Positions 53,109-63,300 of a DNA stretch of 64,000 nucleotides are shown piece after piece. The position numbers were made by a program, and so were the translations under genes. This DNA is from Rubripirellula sp. (lineage in GTDB: Bacteria > Planctomycetota > Planctomycetia > Pirellulales > Pirellulaceae). Location: positions 97,385-161,384 of the forward strand of contig JAAXJB010000003.1 in NCBI GenBank assembly GCA_012270065.1. The letters run 5' to 3'. Position 1 is the first letter of the stretch. Each line of letters opens with the position of its first letter. The notes below the pieces were generated by a model. The model saw only the letters and a list, made by a program, of their open reading frames with translations, ran no database searches and was not told the origin of the DNA.

Positions 53109-56100
53109 ATGATCACGACATCTTCAATCAGATCTTTACCCGTTTCTCTGCGGCTACTCCCATGCTGCATTTTGATGCTTAACGTTGCGCTCTTGATTGG
53201 TAATCAGGTCCAAGGCCAGCAACTGGAGAGAGACTTGCTCAGCGAACCGCTGGCGGATCTTGCCGCAGATGCCCGGGAAAAAGGGGATCCGGCGCGGGGC
53301 GCAGTGATCTTCCACTCGCCAAGAATCGGCTGCATCAAGTGTCACAGCAACACTGACCTGACTGGCTTCGGCCCCAACCTGACGCACTGGAAACGCAAAG
53401 TCGATGACGAACATCTCATTGAGTCCGTTCTGAAACCTTCGGCCAAAATACAACCCGAGTACCAGAACATTCTTGTCCTGACATCAGACGGGCGCACATT
53501 TGTCGGCCTGGAAGTGGAGCGAACCAACACCCAACTGACGCTACAGACTGGCCCGGGCGAAGGCACGCGTGTATCCATTGCATTGGACGATATCGAAGCT
53601 GAAAAAATTGGCGAGGTTTCCATCATGCCCGCCGGGCAAGTCAATGCACTCAGGCAACGACAGGAGTTTCTTGATCTGGCTTCCTACCTGATTGCACTTC
53701 GTGATGGCGGCATTGAGATGGCAGAAAAGCTGAAACCAACCGAAGAAGATCTGAGACTGAAAATACCGGAATACGAATCCCACATTGACCACAAAGGGAT
53801 GATTACGTCATGGGATGATGGGGCAATGAAACGGGGTCGTGCCATCTATCAGGGACTATGTGTCAATTGCCATGGAACCACGGAAAAAGCTGGATCACTA
53901 CCGACCTCTCTGCGGTTTGCAAGTGGACAATTCAAGTTTGGCAAGGACCCTTACTCCATGTATCAGACTCTGACTCATGGTGGCGGGCTGATGGTTCCTC
54001 AAACATGGATGGTACCGCAGCAGAAGTATGATGTGATTCACTACATTCGCGAGCACTTTCTGCGGGAAAAAAACCCGAGTCAGTACATTGCAATAAATGA
54101 CCGTTACCTCAACAGCCTGCCCGCGGGCGACTCGCGAGGTCCAGAGCCGACTGAGATCAAACCATGGACCACCATGGACTACGGTCCAATGTTGACAACC
54201 ACCATTGAATTTGGAAGCGATGGAAGAAATATCGCTCAAAAGGCGATTGCAATCCGGCTTGATGAAGGCCCTGGGGGAGTAGCACGCGGATCCAGATGGA
54301 TGGTTTTCGAGCACGATACGCTCCGTATGGCTGCAGCATGGAGTGACAAATTCCTTGACTGGAATGGCATCCAATTCAATGGACGGCACGGTGTACATCT
54401 GCGTGCCAATGGCGACCTGCATGCGACGAATTCGACTGGCCCCGGCTGGGCTAACCCGGCGAGCCGCTCGTTTGATGACACCATGCGCGTCGAAGGAAGA
54501 GACAAGAGAAAGTACGGCCCTCTCCCTGAAAATTGGGGTAAATTCCGTGGACTTTACCGCTATTTGGATAAAGTGATTTTGAGCTACACCGTAGGGAGCA
54601 CGACGGTTCTGGAATATCCTCACTCATGGGACACGCCGGGTGTTACGACATTTGTCCGAACCCTCAACATCGGACAGCGCGACACCGATCTTGACATGTC
54701 GGTCATGGAACTGACTGACGACGCACAACTTGAAGTTGAGGCGGGTATCGCCACGGTTCGACAGAAAAACAAGACCATGATGATCGCAGCCCCCGGTTTC
54801 CAGCAGGATGCGGAATTCAGTTTGCGTAACAATCGTCTGGTCATGACCTTCAAGAAGGGCAGCGCACCGCTGAAAGGTTCGGTCTGGTTCAGTGATTCCG
54901 AATTGGATTCTGGTGTGCTGTCGGACATTGACGAACAGCTGAAAAACCTGGAAACGAATCTCGAGGTATATACACATGGGGGTCCGGCTCAATACACAAC
55001 AGCGATTGAAGTGCCAGCCAGAAAGTGGTTTGAGTCGGACGCGTGGACAGTTGACGAACTTGTTCGTCCCGAAGGTAACCCATGGGGAGCGAGAACGAGA
55101 ATCACTGGCATGGATTTTTACCCGGACGGGAAATCTCTGGCTGCATGCACTTGGGACGGTGATGTCTGGAAGGTGGAAGGCATCAACACACTAGGCCAGC
55201 AAGACAGTTTGCTGCGTTGGCACCGGATCGCCACCGGACTGTTTCAGCCACTTGGAATTCTCGTCGACAACGATCGACTGCTGGTAACATGCAGAGATCA
55301 GATCGTATCGCTCGGAGATAACAACGGCGATGGTGAAATGGACGACTATCGCTGCTTCAACAGCGATCACCAAGTGACAGAGCACTTCCATGAATTCGCC
55401 ATGGGTCTGCAACGTGACGCGAATGGAAATCTGTACTATGCAAAATCCGCCAGACATGCGTTGACTGCTGTTGTGCCACACCACGGTACACTCCTTCGGG
55501 TTACGCCTGATGGGGCGCAAACTGATATTCTCGCTACTGGTTTCCGGGCAGCCAATGGCGTGTGCCTGAATGACGACGGCAGTTTCATCGTGACTGACCA
55601 GGAAGGCCATTGGAATCCAAAGAATCGTATCAACTGGGTACGCCCGGGCGGCTTCTATGGAAACATGTATGGCTATCACGATGTGACTGATTCTTCCGAC
55701 GAAGCGATGCAAAAACCACTCTGCTGGATCACCAATTCGTTTGATCGATCTCCTGCTGAATTACTCTGGGCGAACACGGAAAGGTGGGGGCCGCTGAATG
55801 GGCAGCTTTTGAATTTGTCGTACGGATATGGACGGATCTACGTTGTGCCACATGAACACCTTTCAACACCGACAGGTGAGCGGCAACCACAGGGTGGCAT
55901 GTGTCAACTGCCCATCCCAGATCTTCCAACCGGGATGATTCGTGGAAGATTTTCACCATCTGACGGGCAACTGTATCTCGGCGGAATGTTTTCATGGGCA
56001 GGAAGCCGACAGGAACAGGAAGGTGGACTTTTCCGTGTCAGCTACAAGGGCCAAGCCGTCCGCATGCCAACCGGACTGAAAGCGACTGAGGAAACAATTG

Positions 56101-56393
56101 ATATCACTTTCAGCGAACCACTCAATTCTGAATCAGCAAGTGATACAGGCCGCTATAAAATCAAGACTTGGGACCTGAAACGCACCAAAAACTACGGTTC
56201 AAAACACTTCAACGAGAAATCACTGAATATTGTCGCCGCAAGATTACTTCCTGACGGAAAGACCGTACGGCTCACCATCCCGGAACTGGCTCCGACATGG
56301 GGCATGGAGATTTCCTGCCGACTTGAGGATCAGCAAGGAAGTGAATTCAGGCGAGTGATCCACAACACCGTTCATCAGCTCGGTGAGAATTGA
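53109..56393 (+). CDS. Large secreted heme/propeller protein (DUF6797-type, two CxxCH)
   Basis: The 1094-residue protein has a signal peptide (about 1-37). It opens with a heme-binding domain with CIKCH (75-79) and the PVC-type region RTFVGLEVERTNTQLTLQT. A second CVNCH (251-255) follows in another cytochrome domain. The middle (about 340-650) is the large beta-rich DUF6797-like part (WMVFEHDTLRMAAAW, WNGIQFNGRHG). The last third is a beta-propeller (DGNGDGEMDDY-like turn, GVCLNDDGSFIVTDQEGHW). Such proteins are restricted to planctomycetes and relatives and probably oxidise a surface substrate with electron transfer through the hemes. No neighbour overlaps it. Confidence 0.88.
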   Translation: MITTSSIRSLPVSLRLLPCCILMLNVALLIGNQVQGQQLERDLLSEPLADLAADAREKGDPARGAVIFHSPRIGCIKCHSNTDLTGFGPNLTHWKRKVDDEHLIESVLKPSAKIQPEYQNILVLTSDGRTFVGLEVERTNTQLTLQTGPGEGTRVSIALDDIEAEKIGEVSIMPAGQVNALRQRQEFLDLASYLIALRDGGIEMAEKLKPTEEDLRLKIPEYESHIDHKGMITSWDDGAMKRGRAIYQGLCVNCHGTTEKAGSLPTSLRFASGQFKFGKDPYSMYQTLTHGGGLMVPQTWMVPQQKYDVIHYIREHFLREKNPSQYIAINDRYLNSLPAGDSRGPEPTEIKPWTTMDYGPMLTTTIEFGSDGRNIAQKAIAIRLDEGPGGVARGSRWMVFEHDTLRMAAAWSDKFLDWNGIQFNGRHGVHLRANGDLHATNSTGPGWANPASRSFDDTMRVEGRDKRKYGPLPENWGKFRGLYRYLDKVILSYTVGSTTVLEYPHSWDTPGVTTFVRTLNIGQRDTDLDMSVMELTDDAQLEVEAGIATVRQKNKTMMIAAPGFQQDAEFSLRNNRLVMTFKKGSAPLKGSVWFSDSELDSGVLSDIDEQLKNLETNLEVYTHGGPAQYTTAIEVPARKWFESDAWTVDELVRPEGNPWGARTRITGMDFYPDGKSLAACTWDGDVWKVEGINTLGQQDSLLRWHRIATGLFQPLGILVDNDRLLVTCRDQIVSLGDNNGDGEMDDYRCFNSDHQVTEHFHEFAMGLQRDANGNLYYAKSARHALTAVVPHHGTLLRVTPDGAQTDILATGFRAANGVCLNDDGSFIVTDQEGHWNPKNRINWVRPGGFYGNMYGYHDVTDSSDEAMQKPLCWITNSFDRSPAELLWANTERWGPLNGQLLNLSYGYGRIYVVPHEHLSTPTGERQPQGGMCQLPIPDLPTGMIRGRFSPSDGQLYLGGMFSWAGSRQEQEGGLFRVSYKGQAVRMPTGLKATEETIDITFSEPLNSESASDTGRYKIKTWDLKRTKNYGSKHFNEKSLNIVAARLLPDGKTVRLTIPELAPTWGMEISCRLEDQQGSEFRRVIHNTVHQLGEN

Positions 56394-56570
56394 CGATTTC
56401 AAGGAGCTGAAACAAACGCAGCCAGCACAAGACAAATACGCAAATCAGACTTCGCAGGACAGCAACCAGCAGACAGGACCTGCACCACACACGCCTCGTG
56501 AATCTGCCTGCGAATTGGCAAGCGATGTGCTGCTGGAGTCAGTGTTCTGATGGTAAATGTGTTTCGTGCA

Positions 56571-57842
56571 TCATTTGATTTTGATGCAGATCACTTGTGA
56601 ATCATCACGGACATAAGCAAACCCATTGGCGAGAGACGCATTCTGGCGAGTCTTGCCAAATAGTTTTTGCCGACCAATTTCGGAGTAGCCTTCAGGATTC
56701 GCTTCGACCACCACCAACTCACCCTTCATGGTTGTGATCCACAGCTTTCCATCAGCTGCGACCAGATTACCTTTTCCAAACCGTGTTTTGGTCCAGGCAA
56801 CTCTTCCTGTGTCCGCCTCGATACACGTCAGGTGCGTGACCGGCCCCGCGCTTCCAACATTGTCGAACCCATAAAGGTAGCCATCCAACAGGATCGATGT
56901 CTGCCACTCATTGCGCATCACACTCTTGGTATCAACTGATTCCCATGCTTCATCCACCTGATAACCACTTGATTTTTTCACTACGTTTAGCATCACGCAA
57001 CCATGGTTCTCGCCGGCAGATATGAAGACCTTTCCGCCGACTTCGATGGGTGAGGCGGTGTTGCAATCATAGGGCGTTTTGAACGGGTAATTCCAAAGTT
57101 CAGCGCCATCCGCCGGACGAATACCGGTGACCCCACGTGCTGTGAATGAGACAACCTGTGGTTCACCCGCAACATCAAGCAAGACCGGAGACGAATAGCC
57201 GGGCAGCCCGTCGACCGCTGTCCAGCGAAGCTCACCATTCGCCTGATCCAATGCGACCACCGCTTTGTCATTTCCACCTGCCGTCACAATCACCATGTCG
57301 TCAACGATCAGGGGCGAACTGGCCATTCCGTATTCTGCTGGTCGACCAGAAACCGCACGAACCACGGACTTGCTCCACTTCCTCTCTCCGGTTTTTACAT
57401 CAAGGCAGGCGAGCACTCCCTCCCCCGTGTAAACGAATACATGCTGTCCAGCAATCGATGGTGTAGCTCGAGGACCATTGCCCATCGAATTCTCATAGGT
57501 CGTGGATACGGCCGTCTTCCAGAGCAGCTGACCATCCTCAGTACGAAGAGCCGCAACCACCTGCCCGTCCGGGGAATTCCACATGGTGATAGCACGGCCA
57601 TCGGCGACAGCAACCGCTGACATCCCCACACCCCCGTCAACCCGCCAAGCAACATCCAGACCTGCGCTTGGCCACTTCTTCAAGAGCCCGGTTTCGTTAC
57701 TGATTCCGTTTCGAGCCGGCCCCAAAAACTGGCTCCATCCCTTGGTCTGTGCCCAAAGCGTCGAACTGCCGCTCGATAACAGAGTGAAGACGAACAGAGT
57801 GAAGACCACAAGAAATCGCATACCTAAGCTTCGATCAAACAT
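56571..57842 (-). CDS. PQQ-like beta-propeller repeat protein (BamB-type fold)
   Basis: The chosen start (57842) gives 423 residues with a signal peptide; 57893 and 57821 are other in-frame Met codons, and the last would leave only the signal MRFLVVFTLFVFTLLSSG. The protein consists of about seven propeller blades. Repeats such as D-G-x-L-L-W-K-T and T-G-E-R-K-W match the PQQ enzyme-repeat motif. Metal- and PQQ-binding residues of true PQQ dehydrogenases are not evident, so I treat it as a BamB-like surface protein. The opening GWSQFLGPARNGISNETGLL is the signature of the planctomycete family. It is divergent from the TIM-MsrB gene. Confidence 0.85.
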   Translation of the reverse strand: MFDRSLGMRFLVVFTLFVFTLLSSGSSTLWAQTKGWSQFLGPARNGISNETGLLKKWPSAGLDVAWRVDGGVGMSAVAVADGRAITMWNSPDGQVVAALRTEDGQLLWKTAVSTTYENSMGNGPRATPSIAGQHVFVYTGEGVLACLDVKTGERKWSKSVVRAVSGRPAEYGMASSPLIVDDMVIVTAGGNDKAVVALDQANGELRWTAVDGLPGYSSPVLLDVAGEPQVVSFTARGVTGIRPADGAELWNYPFKTPYDCNTASPIEVGGKVFISAGENHGCVMLNVVKKSSGYQVDEAWESVDTKSVMRNEWQTSILLDGYLYGFDNVGSAGPVTHLTCIEADTGRVAWTKTRFGKGNLVAADGKLWITTMKGELVVVEANPEGYSEIGRQKLFGKTRQNASLANGFAYVRDDSQVICIKIK

Positions 57843-58173
57843 CACCAATCCCAATCGCTCATTTTTCACACGAATAATAGTCATCTGTAACACTGTAACG
57901 TCCCCAGAATTGACTGGAGACGCTGGAAGGAGAACAAAATCTGGTTAATAATGAAATTGGATTATCAGGCAGCCCATGAATCTGATCCCGGTTCCGCCCC
58001 TTGACTGCATTTGCCCGAATGCCGTGTTTTGCTTTCACAGGTCAGCTGAAGTGCAAATCATGGGTCAATTTCCAACAATTGCAGTCACCTACGGCGGAGG
58101 AATCCAATCCCCTCCACCACGCCCAACCAACAGAATCCCGCACACATTCCTCCGAATTCAGGAAACCAAAAGC
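57843..58173. other. Divergent promoter region
   Basis: 330 bp between the propeller gene (minus) and the TIM-MsrB gene (plus), likely bearing both promoters. A TTGACT occurs at 57910-57915 but no good -10 follows at the usual spacing. A frame opens here in the plus direction from 57976, but its first 66 residues have no signal or homology, so the gene start is placed later. Confidence 0.5.
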
Positions 58174-59622
58174 ATGTCCTCAGAATCAGCCATGAATCGC
58201 CGACAGGCATTGGTGTCTGGTGCCGCGGGAATTTCCCTCGCCACCACGACCAGCCAGCAGTTACTCGCTCAGGAGTCCAGCAGCGAGGCGGGGGAGTCTT
58301 TTGAGCTCAAATACCTTTTGGCATCCTGCATGTACGGCTACAGCGATCTTGCTGAGATACTGCCGGAAGTTTCCAAGATTGGTGCACACGGAATCGATCT
58401 GTGGCCCAAGATCCACGGCAATCAGCGTGAACAGGCGGAGGAGATGGGTGAGTCAGCCTTTTCTGCACTGCTTCGCAAAAACCAAACCAGGGTGGAGTGC
58501 ATCACCCAGTACAAACTTGGCCCATTCGGCCTCAAGGACGAATTCGGTTTCGCCAAAAGAATGGGATGTAAAACGATCGTCACCGGCGCATCCGGTCCAC
58601 GTGGTCTTCAAGGGGCCGCTCTAAAAACGGCTGTTGGACAATTCATTGAAAAGATGAAGCCACATCTCGCTGCGGCAGAAGAAGCCGGTGTATCAATCGC
58701 AATCGAGAATCATGGAAACAACCTGATTGAATCAATCGATTCGATGAAGTGGTTGATGGACATGCGGCCATCAGACAATCTGAAGATTGCTCTGGCGCCG
58801 TATCATTTGCCACAAGACTCGGTCATTCTGAGTGATCTGATTCGTACTCTGGGCAATTCCATCGCGGTCTTTTACGCGTGGCAATACGGCATGGGCTGCA
58901 TGGAAAAACTTCCAAAGTCACGCGAACTATTGCAGATGCCAGGCCGAGGACGTCTGAACTTTTTACCACTTCTGGCTGCTCTCAAAGAAATCAAGTTCAA
59001 AGGCTGGACCGAAATTTTCATGCACCCCGTGCCGCGTGGCCTACCAATTCTCGACAGCACTCCGGCAGTGACAGCCGAGATCAATCGTTCACGCTCATAC
59101 CTTTCCAACTGCCTGAACAGCCTGGAACTGGAATCCAAATCACGTGACAACGCGACCGCAGGAACCCCCGGGGGGAAACCCAACATGACAGAGAACCAGA
59201 AAGAGCCACAGAAAATTGTATTCGATGAATATAACAAGCTGAATCAACGTGAAGCCTACGTGATTTTGAATCAGGGGACCGAACCGCCCGGCCCCGGTGG
59301 TTACACAATGACAAAGGATCCTGGCACCTACATTTGCCGCCAGTGCAACGCTCAACTTTATCGGGCAGAGGATAAATTTGAGAGCCACTGCGGCTGGCCA
59401 AGCTTTGATGATGAGATCGAAGGTGCAGTGACCCGTCGGGTTGATGCGGATGGATATCGAGTTGAGATCATCTGCAGCAACTGCAAGGGACATCTCGGCC
59501 ATGTATTCGAAGGGGAGCGAATGACAGCCAAAAACACCCGCCATTGCGTCAACTCAATCTCGATGAAATTCATCAAGAAAGGGCAAGAATTGCCCGCTAA
59601 AATCGTCAAGAAAAAAGAATGA
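58174..59622 (+). CDS. Fusion: Tat-exported TIM-barrel isomerase-like domain + methionine-R-sulfoxide reductase (MsrB)
   Basis: The ATG at 58174 follows AGGAAA and opens a Tat signal (MNRRQALVSGAAG, residues 7-19). Residues about 45-325 form a xylose-isomerase-like TIM barrel (GAHGIDLWPKIHG, GVSIAIENHGNN, GWTEIFMHPVPRG). Residues about 338-482 are a full MsrB: zinc cysteines CRQC (388-391) and CSNC (434-437), GWPSF, the H-L-G-H-V-F motif, and the catalytic Cys458 in RHCVNSISM. MsrB reduces methionine-R-sulfoxide in damaged proteins, here in the periplasm or outside. An in-frame ATG at 59185 with GGGGGGA before it could give free cytoplasmic MsrB. The junction is C/G-rich (AACCCCCGGGGGGAAACC). 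Confidence 0.88.
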   Translation: MSSESAMNRRQALVSGAAGISLATTTSQQLLAQESSSEAGESFELKYLLASCMYGYSDLAEILPEVSKIGAHGIDLWPKIHGNQREQAEEMGESAFSALLRKNQTRVECITQYKLGPFGLKDEFGFAKRMGCKTIVTGASGPRGLQGAALKTAVGQFIEKMKPHLAAAEEAGVSIAIENHGNNLIESIDSMKWLMDMRPSDNLKIALAPYHLPQDSVILSDLIRTLGNSIAVFYAWQYGMGCMEKLPKSRELLQMPGRGRLNFLPLLAALKEIKFKGWTEIFMHPVPRGLPILDSTPAVTAEINRSRSYLSNCLNSLELESKSRDNATAGTPGGKPNMTENQKEPQKIVFDEYNKLNQREAYVILNQGTEPPGPGGYTMTKDPGTYICRQCNAQLYRAEDKFESHCGWPSFDDEIEGAVTRRVDADGYRVEIICSNCKGHLGHVFEGERMTAKNTRHCVNSISMKFIKKGQELPAKIVKKKE

Positions 59623-59727
59623 TCGGTTTCTGTAATCGGAAAACAAAGGCCGCTTGCTTCCATTCTCGGACTATCATTGGGAATATTCCGTCATTTCGCG
59701 CCCTTTCCGCCCTGAACGTACCCGCTC

Positions 59728-60312
59728 GTGACACGAATCCTGGTAACCGCCTTTGAACCCTACGATCGCTGGCCAGACAACTCAAGCTGGCTGGCATTGG
59801 CTGATCTGACCCGTTGGTATGACGGTGATGCCGAATTGACCACGCGAAGGTACCCTGTCGACCTGACGCGCATGAGCGAAAGCCTGCGAAAAGATTTGCA
59901 GGCAAATTTTGATTTTGCGATCCATCTTGGGCAGGCTCCAGGTTCAACGCTGATCAAACTGGAATCCGTTGGATTGAACGTTCGGAGCAACGGTTCGCCA
60001 CTGATCGCAAATGCAACCGAAGCATACCGCTCCAGTCTGCCTCTCGAGCAATATCACCGCGGCCTGATTGCCGCTGGAATACCGAATGAGGTATCCCACC
60101 ACGCGGGAACCTACCTCTGTAACGCCGCTCTTTATCTGAGCCAACATTACTCGCATAGCTGTGGTCTGCGGACCAAAAGTCTGTTCATCCACATTCCGCT
60201 AGCGCCATCTCAGGCAGCAGCAGACAAGGGCACACCAGCCAGCATGAGTACGCCCATGTCCAGTGCGGCAGTCGCGATGTTGATTCAACAAATGCAGTCA
60301 GATCCTGCCTGA
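59728..60312 (+). CDS. pcp: Pyroglutamyl-peptidase I (peptidase C15)
   Basis: Pcp removes N-terminal pyroglutamate from peptides. The 194-residue protein opens at a GTG with MTRILVTAFEPYDRWPDNSS, similar to the usual V-L-V-T-G-F-(E/G)-P-F start. The catalytic triad is Glu79 (LESVGLN), Cys131 (AGTYLCNAALY) and His155 (FIHIPLAPSQ). The length is slightly shorter than the typical 210-215. It has no signal and acts in the cytoplasm. It follows the TIM-MsrB gene by 105 bp. Confidence 0.9.
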   Translation: MTRILVTAFEPYDRWPDNSSWLALADLTRWYDGDAELTTRRYPVDLTRMSESLRKDLQANFDFAIHLGQAPGSTLIKLESVGLNVRSNGSPLIANATEAYRSSLPLEQYHRGLIAAGIPNEVSHHAGTYLCNAALYLSQHYSHSCGLRTKSLFIHIPLAPSQAAADKGTPASMSTPMSSAAVAMLIQQMQSDPA

Positions 60313-60334
60313 CGCAACGTTTGGTTCCAACCAT

Positions 60335-60365
60335 AAAAAAACGCCGGTGATGGAATCACCGGCGT
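60335..60365 (-). terminator. Intrinsic terminator of the secretin gene
   Basis: On the minus strand a perfect 10-bp stem (60341-60350 with 60356-60365, loop TTCCA) is followed by seven T residues (A run 60335-60341). It lies about 30 bp after the stop of the secretin gene. The convergent pcp gene ends 22 bp before it, so it also separates the two. Confidence 0.93.
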
Positions 60366-60393
60366 CATCGTTGATTTTCCGAAAGGCTGAAGA

Positions 60394-63300
60394 TTACTGC
60401 GAATCAGGATTGAAACCTGTCTGCATCTGCTCTTCTTCTTCCTGAATGATAATTCTTGGTGTAACCATCAGCATCAGGCTCTGTGCCTCACGACCGGTGG
60501 AAACGTTGCGGAACAGCCGGCTAAGATAGGGAATCTTTCCAAGCACTGGAATTCCACGCTCGTTTCGACCCTCACGCAATCGTTTGATTCCACCAAGCAG
60601 GATTGTACCGCCATCGGGAACACTGACAGTCGTGCTGACCGTGGTGAAAGCAAACTGTGGCAACTGAACGGTCGAGCCTTCAATGACATCCTCCGTCTCC
60701 TGCTCATCGCTTTCATTGATCGTGCCATCATTATTCGTGTCGGCTTCCTGCCGGCTCGAACTCTGCGTGGTACGACGTCCCTCGTAGGTGAAGGTGTCGA
60801 CCTTGCCGATTTGACTGAAGAATGGAACCAATGTCAGGCGTACAAACCGCTTGTCGTTACTGACAATACCTTGCACGTTGAGCTGGGTACCTTCATTCAA
60901 GACCACAATGACAGGTTGCTGTGCAACAGCAAAGTCTCCGACCACTGGTGTGATGCTTGTCACAAAAGGCACTTGTGTCTGGTCACTGATCGTCGCCAAT
61001 TGACCATCAAACAGGGTTACCTTGGGAGCCTGCATCACGTTGTTACGGTTATCTGCCTGAGCTGCCTGGAGGAAGAAAAATGCCTCGATATCACTCAGGA
61101 TTGCAAAACCGATCGTGGAAGCGTTGGTTACCGTTTCTGCACCAAAAGGTGGTGCCAAACCGAAACTCTGGTTGTTAAGAGTGATATCCAAGTCTGGAGT
61201 CGGCACACCGTTGGCACCATCCCAACCAATCACAACACTTGGCCCGCCACTATCATTGGGCAAGGTCTGAGCCCTATCGTCAAACTGAACCTGGAAGTCG
61301 ACTCCAATCTGTTCGGCAAAAGTATCCGAAAGTGTGATGAAACGGACTTCAATCGTGATTTGCAAGTTCTGCAAGCGTCGCAAGGATTCGAGCAGATCCG
61401 CAATCTGGTCGTGAACATCACTGGTCGTGCTGATCACAAGACTGAGATTCTGTGGATAAGGCGACATGGAACTTGGACCACCCAAAGCTTCCCATGTGTC
61501 TGGAACAATCGTTGTCTGGATCAGGTCCATCAAGCTTTGGAAGTCGGCAAAAGACCCACCCCCGGCAGCTCCACCGCCCATGGGCGGATTATTCAATCCA
61601 AATCCACCTTGTGATCCCAGTGGGTTGTACTGACCGAGCACATTCGAGTTCATGCCTCCAGTGCCTCGGGCCATCCCGTTTCCGAGATCGGTCATTGACA
61701 CCGGCATGACCTGAACGTTCGCTTGGGGATTCGTCATCTGATAAGCAGCCCGCAAAGCCCCGGCCAACCCATCTTCATAGCTGGTCGTGAAGTTTGGAAT
61801 CGGAGTCACCAAATCAGTGACACGATAAGTCCTTGGATAGACTTTCGACCGTTTTGCTTCGAGACTGGTGATCGACAGAACGTCATTTTCAATGACATAA
61901 GTCAGTTCCAGACTGTTGAGAATCAGGTTAAGAGCACTCTTGAGTTTGATGCTTCCTGGCAATTGCAAGGTGACCGGTGTATCGGTAGTCACCCGCACTG
62001 CGTTCAAAGCACGCATGTCAAGAACCATGGGAACACCCGTCACGGCTGACAATTCATCGATGACCTCGCCAAGAGGGCGATTTGCATACTTGATGCTGAC
62101 ATCGGTGATCAATTTCCTCTGGATTTCCTGTTCGGCTGGACTCAAACGACTTTCACCCTCGTTTGAAGCCTGTAAACGCATCCGCGACAAGGCTTCCCAG
62201 TCGCGTGCGTCTGGCATCGTCAATGGCAAATCAGGATCGATAGCAACTGCCGAGCGATCAACATCGATCATCGTGTCGAGAAACGCCAGTTCTTTCTTAT
62301 CACGGACTTCCTGGTCAATCATCAGACGCGTTCCCATCCGGCTGGTATGGAACATACTGACAGCGATAGGATCGTCTGGCTTCAACTCCTGAACCTGCTT
62401 GGCGATTACCTCTGCTTCCTGATAGCGTCTGTCTTTGATCAATTCGTTGAACGAACGAACCAAAGCCGACACTTCCTCATCAATCACAAGGTTTTTAGCT
62501 TTCTCAGTCGCAATCTCTGCACGCACAGCAGCATTTTGCAATTCAAGATCGATTTCTGCCCGATTGGCCTCGATGAACTGTTTCTGATCTCCGATTGCCC
62601 GGTCGACCATCATTGCCATCGAACGTTTACCCTGCTCGCTGAGGTCAGACCCATCAACCCGGCGTCGTAAACGCTCAAGCTCATCCAAAGCATCCAGCGG
62701 TGCGGTTTCCTTGATTTGCTCGGCTTTTGCCAACTCGGCCGTGACTTCGCGGAACAGGCGTCGTGTGCGGTCCTGCTCAGCAAGTTCAGCACGCTGGATA
62801 ACACTCATCTCCTCGGGGGGAGTGTCCGTCAGCGGAGTGAGACGTTTGGGCTGCAACAACGTCAACTTGTCTTTCAGTTGATTGCGTTGAGCAAGAGTCA
62901 AATCCGACTCGTGCTTCCAGGCTTCACGGAACTTGGCTCGCGCGGTGACCGTATCGCCACGTCCCAGAGCATCCAGGCCCTCATTCAGATTCTGCTGAGC
63001 GTGATTAGGAGCAACTGGATTCTGTCCCGCCAAGGGGCCAATCGCCTGAACCGGCTTGACCGCAGTATCGGCAGTCGTCGTGCCACTTTCGGATTCACTG
63101 TTGAATGGTGTCTGAGCCACATTTCCTGCCTCACCGCCAGCCGTCATGGCGAGCGCTGCCTGAACAGGATTCGCTTCGTTGGCAAGAGGCTCGGTTCCTG
63201 AAGTCAAACGAATGCCGCTTCTCCGGGCAGCCGACTCAGCATCAAGCAGCAGTTGCCAGACTCGTGGCTCCCCGGGAGCAAAGTCCTTTTCCGGAACGTT

